64,000 nucleotides of DNA from an uncultured Schlesneria sp. (lineage in GTDB: Bacteria > Planctomycetota > Planctomycetia > Planctomycetales > Planctomycetaceae). Each line of letters opens with the position of its first letter. The stretch's first letter is position 1. The DNA is taken from assembly GCA_903858935.1 (NCBI GenBank), contig CAIOKO010000242.1, positions 1 to 64,000 of the forward strand, in the 5' to 3' direction. The notes under the pieces were generated by a model. The model worked only from the letters and a program-made list of their open reading frames with translations, did no database searches and had not been told where the DNA came from. Positions 45,266 through 54,589 of the stretch are shown here, one piece after another. The position numbers and the translations under genes were made by a program.

Positions 45266-46687
45266 ATGAGTCATTCACGAGGGGACCTAAGTCGGCAGTG
45301 GCAGTCGATCTCTCGCCGGCAACTTCTTCATGCCGCTGGCGTCGGTGCCATGGCCTTGGGGTCACCGGGAATGGTCGTTGCAGGAGTCGATCCCAACCAA
45401 AATCTGGGGCGTGGAGCGGCGCCGAAGTCTTGTATCTTAGTTTTGTTGTGCGGCGGCCCCAGTCATCTCGATACGTGGGACTTAAAACCAGAAGCACCGG
45501 CAGAAATTCGCGGGCCTTACCAGCCGATTTCGACTACGGTCCCCGGAATGAAGATCTCGTCGCTGCATCAGCGCATGGCGACGCTAACGGATCATTTCAG
45601 TTTGATCCGGTCAATGACGCATATTGGTAACATCAGCAATCATTTTGACGCGATGCATCATTGCCTGAGCGGTCAAGCCGACGCACCGCTGGACTCACCG
45701 TATATCGGCTCAGTCATGGCGAAGGTTCGACCGAACGAGCGTGGCGTCGCTCCGTATGTCTGGTTGATCAAATGTGTTGGCGACCCGGTTTTCTGTGCGC
45801 CGAATATTGGGACGGGAGGTCATCTGGGGGCTGGGCATAGTCCCATGTTTGTCGGGTCAGCAGCGAATCATCCCGCCATGCCCGGCTTTAAAGCGCCTGA
45901 GGAATTGCTTCCTCCGGTATCGTCTGATCGAATGCTTGACCGTCGCCGGTTACTGAATGGCCTGAATCCACCGGCTGGAGTGGAGAATCATGTCACAAAG
46001 GATTGGCAGGATTTGTATGGCCGCGCCTTTGAGTTGACGAATGGGGCAGGTGGGCGCGAGGCCTTCGAGCTGGAGCGTGAGTCGACCAAGAATCGCGAAC
46101 GTTATGGAATGCACCCGCTCGGTCAAAATCTGCTGCTTGCCAGACGGCTGGTCGAATCAGGTGTCGGATTTGTCACGGTAAATGGATGGACTGGTGCGGC
46201 ACCGGGTGAAGCGGGCGGTGGTCCTCCGAGTTCAAGCTGGGACATGCATGGCGGGGAAATGGGGATGGGAAATGCTTTCGGCACGGGTTCATACGGGATG
46301 GGCTGGTGTCTCCCTCGGCTTGATGAGGCCCTTTCCGCCTTACTAATCGACCTGAAGGATCGAGGTATGCTTGAGAGCACACTGGTGGTAGTGGCCGGAG
46401 AATTCGGACGGACGCCGCATATTAATGCGATGGCGACGAATCCGGGACGCCAGCACTGGCCATCGTGTTACTCAGCGATCCTTGCCGGAGGTGGCATACG
46501 CGGCGGTGCTGTTTACGGCGAGTCCGATAGGATCGGGGCATACGTCAAAGACAAACCGGTTCGCCCACAGGATCTTGGTGCCACGATTTATCACGCACTA
46601 GATATTCCACTGGAAACTCGACTCGGCAAGGATGGCTTTACCCGGCCTGTCAGTTCTGGTCAGCCGTTGCTGGGCCTGTTTGGCTGA
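45266..46687 (+). CDS. DUF1501 Tat-exported protein (2)
   Basis: 473 residues. Tat signal I-S-R-R-Q-L-L-H-A-A-G near residue 16, then L-L-C-G-G-P-S-H-L-D-T-W-D, H-C-L-S-G, and the late motif G-E-F-G-R-T-P-H-I-N with A-G-G-G-I. It carries a Gly/Ser-rich inserted loop (about 310-340). Function unknown; same family as the proteins at 42481 and 51497 but with clearly different loops. Start ATG at 45266 follows a weak site (GAGGAAG). Confidence 0.92.
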   Translation: MSHSRGDLSRQWQSISRRQLLHAAGVGAMALGSPGMVVAGVDPNQNLGRGAAPKSCILVLLCGGPSHLDTWDLKPEAPAEIRGPYQPISTTVPGMKISSLHQRMATLTDHFSLIRSMTHIGNISNHFDAMHHCLSGQADAPLDSPYIGSVMAKVRPNERGVAPYVWLIKCVGDPVFCAPNIGTGGHLGAGHSPMFVGSAANHPAMPGFKAPEELLPPVSSDRMLDRRRLLNGLNPPAGVENHVTKDWQDLYGRAFELTNGAGGREAFELERESTKNRERYGMHPLGQNLLLARRLVESGVGFVTVNGWTGAAPGEAGGGPPSSSWDMHGGEMGMGNAFGTGSYGMGWCLPRLDEALSALLIDLKDRGMLESTLVVVAGEFGRTPHINAMATNPGRQHWPSCYSAILAGGGIRGGAVYGESDRIGAYVKDKPVRPQDLGATIYHALDIPLETRLGKDGFTRPVSSGQPLLGLFG

Positions 46688-46825
46688 CTATTTCGCAGGA
46701 AACGAATTGCGGTCCATTTGTTGATTTGATTTGCGCGTGGGCTTAAGTCCCATTCGTGTGGCCTGCTTCAGGGCTCGGCGGGATTATTGCCTTTCCGAAG
46801 CCGTATCCTTTACCGCAGTGGGTTG

Positions 46826-47200
46826 CTACGCAACCTCAGTCTGATTGACTTCTGGATGGATCGAAACAGGGCCCGAACCTTTGTGCCCATTCGTATCGAA
46901 GACCGCGCCGCCGTAAAAGTACCACGGCAAAATTGCGAGAAGTTCTGCGGCGTATTCTGGTATCACAGTTCTTGATTGCTTCATCGAAATCGGACCGCGA
47001 TACCATCGGTTGGGGCGAGAAAACACTTCTTCGTTGATAGAGCAATACAGCCAGCGGCTACCACAAAATCGACAGTCGAAGAGACTGACGTTACTGAAAC
47101 TCCCAGCCATCGAATCAGCACCGATGTCAGTTTCGTGAAACACTTCGACACCGCATTTGGGGTCTAAACACTGACATTCCAATTCGGTAGTATCGCACAT
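46826..47200 (-). CDS. Small cysteine-rich protein of unknown function
   Basis: 124 residues. ATG at 47200 has GAGG seven bases upstream, which supports a real gene. Eight cysteines: C-x-C-x4-C near residue 9-16 and C-R-F-C-G-S-R-W-L-Y-C near 43-53, plausible zinc ligands. The rest is hydrophilic, ending P-E-V-N-Q-T-E-V-A. No family recognised. Alone, opposite to the DUF1501 gene. Confidence 0.6.
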   Translation of the reverse strand: MCDTTELECQCLDPKCGVEVFHETDIGADSMAGSFSNVSLFDCRFCGSRWLYCSINEEVFSRPNRWYRGPISMKQSRTVIPEYAAELLAILPWYFYGGAVFDTNGHKGSGPVSIHPEVNQTEVA

Positions 47201-47460
47201 ATCAAAGCCTCACGGTTCTCAGGGCTGACCGTCGATGAACGAATGATTTCATTCAATTTCGAAATCATTCAATTAATCAGACGACTGAACGTTACAAGTC
47301 GCAGCCGAATTCGCAAAGGCCTTTTCTGCTCCGTTCATCTCGATTTCAGTTTTCTGCCTTAAACCCATTAAGAGTATCTGAAATATTGGATCAGCCACGT
47401 CGCTTAGATGAGTGATTTTACCTGTCGTTAGAGAATCACTTGACGACAGCGATGGTTTCG
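47201..47460. promoter_or_regulatory. Upstream region with a palindrome
   Basis: GAATGATTTC and GAAATCATTC (47241-47270) are perfect ten-base arms around ten bases, 41 bases upstream of the small gene start at 47200. Could be an operator of that gene or a hairpin at the 3' end of the acetyltransferase gene. Nothing else recognised. Confidence 0.5.
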
Positions 47461-48192
47461 TCAGGCGTTCTGATAGTCATTACGAAATTGTGACGTCATT
47501 TTGGAAAGAGATGACTTTTGTTGTCCGTCATTGTCAAAGTTTTCTCTCGCCAACCAATTTTGGAACACGACGTTTAAAGCAGGCCATTCGCTATCGATGA
47601 TCGAATACCAGGCCGTGTCACGACTTCTTCCTTTATAGACTGCCGCCTGGCGGAAGATCCCTTCAAGCTGAAATCCAAGTCGTGTTGCGGCTCGCCTGGA
47701 AGGGAGGTTCAACGTATGACATTTCCATTCGTACCTGCGGTAACCCAGATCGAAAGCTCGTTCCATCATGAGATACATAGCTTCGGTTGCTGCAGGCTTT
47801 GCCTGTAGTAAAGGCGAGAAATTGAGGTGTCCGACTTCAATCGAACCGTGTCTGGGATCGATTCGCAGATAGCTGCAAACACCGACCGCTTTGTTTGTTT
47901 TTAAATCGATAATGGCAAAAAAGAGAGGATCGCTTGCCGTTGCTGATTGATCTAGCCAGGTATGGTAGTCGTCGAAGTTCGCAAATGGGCCGTACGGCAG
48001 ATAGGTCCAGTTCCGTCCCTCTTGATCTGCCAAGTTCGCACGATAGAGGTCAACTGCATGCCGCGCGGGCTCTAGTGGTTCAATACGACAAAAGCGACCT
48101 TGCATCGGTGCACGCGCCGGCAGGGCAGGCGGCAACCAGTTTGGAACCAACTGTCCAACAGGCTGCCCGAGCGGATTCATCTCATGTTGCAT
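47461..48192 (-). CDS. GNAT acetyltransferase, RimJ/RimL type
   Basis: 243 residues. The domain has A-V-G-V-C-S-Y-L-R-I, I-E-V-G-H-L, R-A-F-D-L-G-Y-R-R and S-R-R-A-A-T-R-L-G-F-Q-L-E-G-I-F-R, the acetyl-CoA motifs of Rim-type enzymes. Its acceptor is unknown; the family acetylates protein or small-molecule amines. Start ATG at 48192 with GAGGA five bases upstream; an earlier frame extension lacks a site. It diverges from the DUF1549 gene. Confidence 0.85.
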   Translation of the reverse strand: MQHEMNPLGQPVGQLVPNWLPPALPARAPMQGRFCRIEPLEPARHAVDLYRANLADQEGRNWTYLPYGPFANFDDYHTWLDQSATASDPLFFAIIDLKTNKAVGVCSYLRIDPRHGSIEVGHLNFSPLLQAKPAATEAMYLMMERAFDLGYRRYEWKCHTLNLPSRRAATRLGFQLEGIFRQAAVYKGRSRDTAWYSIIDSEWPALNVVFQNWLARENFDNDGQQKSSLSKMTSQFRNDYQNA

Positions 48193-48336
48193 CATCGTCC
48201 TCAGTAAAAAATGCTCTAATTGAACCGTCCGAGTCGTTGAAGTATAGACGATGCCCGGAGATTTCGGGTGATCCTGCGTTCCATTAGATCGAACCACTGA
48301 ATTCATTCCGACAGAAAAAAGGAGTAGACTTACGGC

Positions 48337-51300
48337 ATGAGTTTACACACGCGAGATCTCTGTGTGCTGGTTTTGGCCTGTACCTTGTCGACCGACTCGG
48401 TGCGATCGCTTGAGCTATCGGCAGCTGAATATGATGTTCCATTGTGGTCGTTTCAAGCCGTACAGGCTGTGAACCCTCCTGAGACGCGTGAGAAAGACTG
48501 GGGGCAGTCTCCCGTCGATCAGTTTATTCTTGCTGGACTTGAAGGGCACGGACTAAATCCGGCACCTCGCGCCGACCCAAGGACGCTACTTCGGCGGGCG
48601 ACGTTTGATCTGACGGGACTTCCTCCGACACTGGCAGAGATTAACGACTTTCTCGCCGATGTGTCGCCGGCAGCCTTCGCTGATGTGGTTGATCGACTTT
48701 TGGAATCACCGGGTTATGGAGAGCGTTGGGGGCGGCATTGGCTGGATGTTGTTCGTTATGCCGATGCGAGGGATCTGATTCAGTTACCTGCAGAAAGTGA
48801 TTTCCGCGAAGCATGGCGTTATCGCGACTGGGTTGTCACGGCGTTCAATTGTGATTTTCCATACAATCAATTCATCAAACAACAGATTGCAGGGGACTTG
48901 CTGCAACCCACGGACGCGAGTCAGATCGATGCAGATGCGATTATCGCAACGGGAATGCTGGCGATCGCAGACTTTGTTCCCGGCGATGTCGACAAGCAAC
49001 AGATGATCGCTGACTATGTGAACGATCAAATCGACGTCGTAGGACGTTCGATTCTCGGACTGACATTGGCTTGTGCTCGCTGCCACGACCACAAATTTGA
49101 TCCCATTTCCACCGAGGACTATTACTCACTCGCCGGAATCTTCTTCAGTTCTCGGCTAGTTCCAGGGCCAATCAAGGGAAATACGCCTCTTGTTCGCGTG
49201 CCACTGCTGCCAGCGACAGTAATCGCTGCCATCGAAGCCAGTCAGGCTCGTGATAAATCACGAGTGGTTGCGTTGTCCAGCCAAGTGAGCCATATCATTG
49301 AGCGTGAATATCGTTCATACCTTGAAAGACAAGTGGAAACTGAAACACAGAGATACCTGCTCGCGACCTGGCATGTCACTCATTCGCAATCAGGGCAAGT
49401 TCGGCCGGACATACACGAAGTCGCAAACCAGAATGGGCTGGACGCAGCAGTACTAAGTCGCTGGATTACCTGCTTTGACGAGAAACGGCCACATCCCGCA
49501 CTGGTCGAGATTCTTCATTCCGCAGAAAAATCAGTGGCAGAAGCGCTGGTCAGCAAGTTGGCTGCAAAGTTGTTACAGGTCGCGGACCGTCGTCGGGAAC
49601 GCCTGAGACATAACATTGTGAATAAGGCGGGTGATCAGATTGCGATCCTGAAATTTCAAGCCGACGACCGACGCATTGTTACTGACAATCATCAGTATGT
49701 AACGACATGGCCAAATCGAGGCAGTCGCCTCGAAATTGCGTCGACTTTGCCTGAGACGACGGGCCCACTTTTGACAACAACGGACATCGACGGACAAAGC
49801 CGGTCCGTGCTGCGTTTTGCTGGAAAGGAATTGTTGAAAACCCCGGGTTCAGTGCCGTTAACGGGCAGCTTGTTCGTCGTGTTTCGTTCGGATCCAGCAG
49901 GATCAGCTGGACAGCGGTTGGTTGGTTGGGAAGACGCTGCATTTGGTCAGCATGGATTGGGAATTATGACCGATGGGGCGGGAGCGATTCACGCGATTTT
50001 GCGGCGAAACGGTGCGAGTGGAGATGTTGTTGTTCCGGTGCCAATCAAGGTTGCGCCGATGTCCGGATTTCAAGTTGTGAGTATTACTTGGGGGCCAAAT
50101 GGCGTGGCTGTGTATCGTGACGGCCAGCGAGTCGGAAGTAACAAGGGAATTGATTCCGTCTCATCTGACCCTGTGATTACTTCATTAATGATCGGTTCAG
50201 CCGGTTCAGGTCCAAGTCCTAAGTTTCAAGGGGACCTGGCTGAACTGCAAGTTTTCGATTCTCCTCTTGATGACGAGGCTCGGCAGCGAATCGAAACGGA
50301 GCTGAAGAATCATTGGGTTTTAAATTCCGGAACAGAAAATACAATCGACCTCATCGAGGATCTGTACCAGGAATTAATTTCGTCAGTCAGCCCGTTTCAT
50401 TTGCTCGATTCAGAACGTGAAAAGAAGTTGCCAGGCGAAATTGGCCAGCAGTTGGCGGATCTTCGATATGAGCTGGAGACGATTCAGAAGAAGCCGCCAC
50501 GTGAGATTCCTCGAGCCGTCGCAGTATTGGAAGGAGGCCCGCCAGGGACACCTCACGAAGGGTTTCACGATGCCCAGGTTTATTTGAGAGGTAACCATGC
50601 GAATCCGGGAAAAACTGTGCCACGCGGCTTCCCGAAATCCATTGCTGGCTCTAACCCATCCGCGATCAAAGGAGGGAGTGGTCGCCGGGAGCTGGCGGAA
50701 TGGGTGATCAGTCCCCAAAACCCGCTTACTGCCCGGGTCATGGTCAACAGAATCTGGCAGCATCATTTTGGTGTCGGACTTGTTCAGACTTCGGCGAATT
50801 TCGGTTCGATGGGTGATCGCCCCAGTCATCCAGAGTTACTCGATTTTCTTGCTACTCGGTTCATTGAATCAGGTTGGTCGGTCAAAGCGATTCATCGGAT
50901 GATTATGTTATCCAGTGTTTATCAGCAGACCTCGGCATCGAATCCCGACGGCTTGGCTAAGGATCCTGAAAATCGATTGTTATGGAGGTCGCACCGCCGC
51001 CGGTTAGAAGCCGAGGTTTTTCGCGATAACCTTTTTGCGGTGGCAGGGAGGCTGGACAGGACGCTTGGTGGCCTTGGATTTCAGGACATTTCGACCCCTC
51101 GTCGAGGCCTGTACATGATGTCGGTTCGGACAGGGACCAAAAATGCCGAGTTCGGGCCGTTGTTTGATGCGCCGGATTGTAGTGGTATCGTCGAACGCCG
51201 AAACGAATCGATTGTCGCACCTCAGGCGTTTTTTTTGTTGAACGATCCGCTCGTCACGTCTTTAGCCTGCTCACTCGCTGATCGGGTCGTTCGTCAAGCG

Positions 51301-51480
51301 GACGCGGGAACGGATCTAGAACGGATTTGTCGACTCTACGAGATGACGCTCGGCCGTTCGCCGTCAGAAGAAGAAATCGATGTTGGTACGTCGCTTCTTT
51401 CCGATACGACTCAGCCCGACAACTGGTGCGGTTATTGCCGATTGATTCTGTCAACGAACGAGTTCATGTTTGTTGATTAA
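48337..51480 (+). CDS. DUF1549/DUF1553 protein with LamG-type insert, exported
   Basis: 1047 residues. Signal peptide (to about 26); DUF1549 (PSCyt2, about 50-270) with R-W-G-R-H-W-L-D-V-V-R-Y-A-D and C-A-R-C-H-D-H-K-F-D-P-I, which contains a c-type heme C-x2-C-H; then a LamG-like lectin domain (about 440-640, L-F-V-V-F-R-S-D, A-E-L-Q-V-F-D); then DUF1553 (PSD1, about 770-1030) with N-R-I-W-Q-H-H-F-G-V-G-L. Together with the following DUF1501 gene (16 bases away) it forms the standard planctomycete pair thought to act in surface polymer breakdown. No proof of function exists. Confidence 0.93.
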   Translation: MSLHTRDLCVLVLACTLSTDSVRSLELSAAEYDVPLWSFQAVQAVNPPETREKDWGQSPVDQFILAGLEGHGLNPAPRADPRTLLRRATFDLTGLPPTLAEINDFLADVSPAAFADVVDRLLESPGYGERWGRHWLDVVRYADARDLIQLPAESDFREAWRYRDWVVTAFNCDFPYNQFIKQQIAGDLLQPTDASQIDADAIIATGMLAIADFVPGDVDKQQMIADYVNDQIDVVGRSILGLTLACARCHDHKFDPISTEDYYSLAGIFFSSRLVPGPIKGNTPLVRVPLLPATVIAAIEASQARDKSRVVALSSQVSHIIEREYRSYLERQVETETQRYLLATWHVTHSQSGQVRPDIHEVANQNGLDAAVLSRWITCFDEKRPHPALVEILHSAEKSVAEALVSKLAAKLLQVADRRRERLRHNIVNKAGDQIAILKFQADDRRIVTDNHQYVTTWPNRGSRLEIASTLPETTGPLLTTTDIDGQSRSVLRFAGKELLKTPGSVPLTGSLFVVFRSDPAGSAGQRLVGWEDAAFGQHGLGIMTDGAGAIHAILRRNGASGDVVVPVPIKVAPMSGFQVVSITWGPNGVAVYRDGQRVGSNKGIDSVSSDPVITSLMIGSAGSGPSPKFQGDLAELQVFDSPLDDEARQRIETELKNHWVLNSGTENTIDLIEDLYQELISSVSPFHLLDSEREKKLPGEIGQQLADLRYELETIQKKPPREIPRAVAVLEGGPPGTPHEGFHDAQVYLRGNHANPGKTVPRGFPKSIAGSNPSAIKGGSGRRELAEWVISPQNPLTARVMVNRIWQHHFGVGLVQTSANFGSMGDRPSHPELLDFLATRFIESGWSVKAIHRMIMLSSVYQQTSASNPDGLAKDPENRLLWRSHRRRLEAEVFRDNLFAVAGRLDRTLGGLGFQDISTPRRGLYMMSVRTGTKNAEFGPLFDAPDCSGIVERRNESIVAPQAFFLLNDPLVTSLACSLADRVVRQADAGTDLERICRLYEMTLGRSPSEEEIDVGTSLLSDTTQPDNWCGYCRLILSTNEFMFVD

Positions 51481-51496
51481 TTTGAGCAGGTCTCAC

Positions 51497-52936
51497 ATGG
51501 ATTCACATTCTTACCATTCGATGTCGAGCGAGCAATTCGATTTGCCATTGAATCGTCGCGAATTGTTGAGGCGTTCCGGAGGTGGATTCGGCGCGCTGGC
51601 ACTTTCTGCATTGATGGCGGATGAGACTGTCTCTGGGGCGGAATTGAAAGCCGAGGAACCTGGCGCTTCGTTGATCGTCAAGCGACCGCACTTTACAGCC
51701 AGGGCAAAGCGGGTGATTTTTCTTTTTATGCCCGGCGGTCCATCGCAGGTCGATACATTTGATCCCAAGCCGCAATTGACCAAAGACGACGGTAAACCAT
51801 CGCCAAAGTTGTATATCGGGCAACAACGCAATCTGATGGCTTCTCCTTGGAAATTCCGACAATATGGCCAGTCAGGACTCGAAGTCAGCGAGCTTTTTCC
51901 TCAAACCGCTAAACGAGTTGACGATCTCTGCGTGATTCGCTCGATGGTGACGGACGATCCAAATCATCCCGGTGGGTGTTTATTAATGCACACGGGAGAG
52001 CGCGTCTCGTCCCGACCGAGTTTGGGTGCCTGGGTTACCTACGGTCTCGGGGCCGAAAATCGCAACCTTCCGGGGTTCGTAGCTGTCGGGCCGGGACCGA
52101 TCATCGAAGGAGCTCGTCAGTACGGATCGAGTTTCCTGCCAGCGGTGTATCAGGGAACATTTGTGTCAAACCCTGATCAACCGCTGAAGAACCTGTCGGC
52201 ATCCGTTTCTGATGATCGGCAGCGCCGTGAGTTGAATGCTTTAAATAGGCTTAATGAATTGCATCGGAATGGCCGTGCTGATGACAGTCGGTTGAGTGCC
52301 CGGATTGATTCATTCGAGTTGGCCTATCGGATGCAAACCGCTGCACCGGAGGCGTTCAGCCTTGCGGGAGAAACGGAAGAGACCGGGAAGCTTTATGGGA
52401 TCGATCAGCCCGCGACCCAAACGTTTGGAAAGCAATGTCTTTTGGCACGACGACTGGTGGAACGTGGCGTGCGATTCGTACAGCTGTATCATACGACGGG
52501 TGGCTTTCAACCGTGGGACCAGCATAGTGATCTTAAAGCCGGTCACGAAAGGAATGCTTTCGCGACCGATCTTCCGATCGCCGCGCTGCTTCACGACTTG
52601 AAGCAGCGCGGGTTGCTGGAGGACACGCTCGTCATCTGGGGCGGCGAGTTCGGAAGAACTCCTGCACGAGAAGGAACAGCCAATGGCCGCGACCACCATC
52701 CGTTTGGATTTACAATTTGGTTAGCCGGAGGTGGAGTAAAGTGTGGAATTAAGTATGGCGCGACCGACGAATATGGCTGGGACGCGATCGAAAATCCTGT
52801 CCATATTCACGATCTGCACGCGACCATCCTGCATTTGCTTGGGCTTGATCATGAATTGCTCACCTATCGGTTTGCCGGTCGCGACTTCCGCCTGACCGAT
52901 GTCTATGGAAATGTAGTGAAAGAAATTCTGGCGTAG
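51497..52936 (+). CDS. DUF1501 Tat-exported protein (3)
   Basis: 479 residues. Tat-like start N-R-R-E-L-L-R-R-S-G-G-G near 20, then F-M-P-G-G-P-S-Q-V-D-T-F-D-P-K-P and the late block G-E-F-G-R-T-P-A-R-E. Start ATG at 51497 has AGG seven bases upstream. It is the partner of the DUF1549/DUF1553 gene and is followed by a strong hairpin that begins in its stop codon. Confidence 0.93.
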   Translation: MDSHSYHSMSSEQFDLPLNRRELLRRSGGGFGALALSALMADETVSGAELKAEEPGASLIVKRPHFTARAKRVIFLFMPGGPSQVDTFDPKPQLTKDDGKPSPKLYIGQQRNLMASPWKFRQYGQSGLEVSELFPQTAKRVDDLCVIRSMVTDDPNHPGGCLLMHTGERVSSRPSLGAWVTYGLGAENRNLPGFVAVGPGPIIEGARQYGSSFLPAVYQGTFVSNPDQPLKNLSASVSDDRQRRELNALNRLNELHRNGRADDSRLSARIDSFELAYRMQTAAPEAFSLAGETEETGKLYGIDQPATQTFGKQCLLARRLVERGVRFVQLYHTTGGFQPWDQHSDLKAGHERNAFATDLPIAALLHDLKQRGLLEDTLVIWGGEFGRTPAREGTANGRDHHPFGFTIWLAGGGVKCGIKYGATDEYGWDAIENPVHIHDLHATILHLLGLDHELLTYRFAGRDFRLTDVYGNVVKEILA

Positions 52937-52972
52937 TGTGGAACAAGCTCGAAGTGAGCTTGTCCCACACTA
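52934..52972 (+). terminator. Strong hairpin overlapping the DUF1501 stop codon
   Basis: TAGTGTGGAACAAGCTC and GAGCTTGTCCCACACTA (17-base arms, one mismatch) around GAAGT. The TAG stop of the preceding gene is the first part of the stem. No T run follows, so it may stop transcription or protect the mRNA end. Confidence 0.7.
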
Positions 52973-53070
52973 CAGTTTATGTCCTCATCGCGCTGGAGTG
53001 ACGGATCTCGGCGCGGTAATCTGCTCGCAACATGTTTACGTTCAATTGACCTCGTTTCTGGAGAACTCTC

Positions 53071-54534
53071 ATGGCATCCACAAAAGTTGCCGCACCAACG
53101 ATTCGACAAACAAACATGCTGATCGGTGGCAAGTGGCAAGAGTCGCTAGGAGGGAAGCGCTTTCCGACGGTTAATCCCGTGAATGAAAAGGTCATTGCTG
53201 ATGTTCCCGATGGAAACGAAGCTGATGTTGACGCTGCGGTCAAAGCAGCACGAACAGCCTTTGAGTCCGGTCCTTGGAATAAAATGGACGCTCGCGACCG
53301 AGGTCGTTTAATGAACAAGCTGGCGGACTTGATGGAGACAAACCTTGACGAGCTGGCGGCATTAGAAACGCTTGACAACGGAAAACCAATCCGCGATTCG
53401 AAGACTGCGGATCTGCCGCTCGCCATTGATTGCTTGCGTTACTATGCCGGCTGGGCCGATAAGCTGTCGGGAGATACGATTCCGATACGTGGAAATTACT
53501 TCTGTTATACGCGACGCGAACCCGTCGGGGTCGCCGGACAGATCATCCCGTGGAATTTTCCGATCCTGATGGCGGCCTGGAAATGGGGCCCTGCTTTGGC
53601 GGCTGGTTGTACCATCGTGATGAAGCCTGCCGAACAAACTCCGTTAACTTGCCTGCGTATGGCGGAACTGGCTCAGGAAGCGGGAATTCCAGATGGAGTG
53701 ATCAACGTCGTGACAGGCTATGGTCAGACAGGTGCGGCCATCGTTAAACATCCCGGGGTCGATAAAATTGCGTTCACAGGTCACTACGAGACCGCACAGA
53801 AAATTATGGTTGATGCAGCCGGGACTCTTAAGCGACTGACGTTCGAGTTGGGAGGCAAAAGTCCGAATGTCGTGTTCGCCGATGCGGACCTTGATGCCGC
53901 AGTGGCGGGAGCCGAGTTCGGTCTGTTTTTCAATCAAGGCCAGTGCTGCTGTGCGGGTTCGCGATTGTTTGTCGAACAACCGATCTATGATAAATTCGTG
54001 GACAAGTTGGTGGCTCGGGCGAAGACTCGAAAGTTAGGTGACCCATTTGATCCGAAGACGACTCAGGGGCCACAGGTGGATTCAGACCAGTTCCAGAAGA
54101 TTATGAGTTACATCGACAAGGGAAAGACTGAAGGAGCTCATTGTCTGACGGGAGGTACTCGGTTCGGAGACGAGGGATTCTTCATTGAACCGACAGTCTT
54201 TGCCAACGTCACCGACAACATGTCGATCGCCCGGGACGAGATATTTGGTCCGGTTCTCAGTGTATTGCCGTTCAAGAACGCTGACGAGATCATCGAGCGC
54301 GCAAACAGCACTTACTACGGTCTCGCTGCAGCCGTATGGACTCGCGACGTCGCCAAGGCTCACAAGTTTGCCGCCAGTGTTCGAGCCGGAACAGTCTGGG
54401 TCAATTGTTACGACGTCTTTGATGCTGCTGCTCCATTCGGCGGTTTCAAAATGAGTGGTATGGGTCGCGAATGTGGTGAGATTGGGCTTTCGAACTATAC
54501 TGAATTGAAAACCGTGACGATGAGTTTGACGTAG
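53071..54534 (+). CDS. Aldehyde dehydrogenase, NAD(P)-dependent
   Basis: 487 residues, the ALDH length. Landmarks: I-I-P-W-N-F-P (N162), K185 in M-K-P-A-E-Q-T, E259 in F-E-L-G-G-K, and catalytic C293 in the G-Q-C-C-C-A-G-S-R stretch. The usual F-T-G-S-x-x-x-G at the cofactor site reads F-T-G-H-Y-E-T-A, an unusual pattern. It oxidises an aldehyde to an acid; the substrate is open. Closest in type to the ALDH1/2 branch. No partner alcohol dehydrogenase is near. Confidence 0.93.
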   Translation: MASTKVAAPTIRQTNMLIGGKWQESLGGKRFPTVNPVNEKVIADVPDGNEADVDAAVKAARTAFESGPWNKMDARDRGRLMNKLADLMETNLDELAALETLDNGKPIRDSKTADLPLAIDCLRYYAGWADKLSGDTIPIRGNYFCYTRREPVGVAGQIIPWNFPILMAAWKWGPALAAGCTIVMKPAEQTPLTCLRMAELAQEAGIPDGVINVVTGYGQTGAAIVKHPGVDKIAFTGHYETAQKIMVDAAGTLKRLTFELGGKSPNVVFADADLDAAVAGAEFGLFFNQGQCCCAGSRLFVEQPIYDKFVDKLVARAKTRKLGDPFDPKTTQGPQVDSDQFQKIMSYIDKGKTEGAHCLTGGTRFGDEGFFIEPTVFANVTDNMSIARDEIFGPVLSVLPFKNADEIIERANSTYYGLAAAVWTRDVAKAHKFAASVRAGTVWVNCYDVFDAAAPFGGFKMSGMGRECGEIGLSNYTELKTVTMSLT

Positions 54535-54589
54535 TCCTACAATTCTTCCGTGTGACAAAAGCATCGAAACGCCCGAACGGAAGATAATC

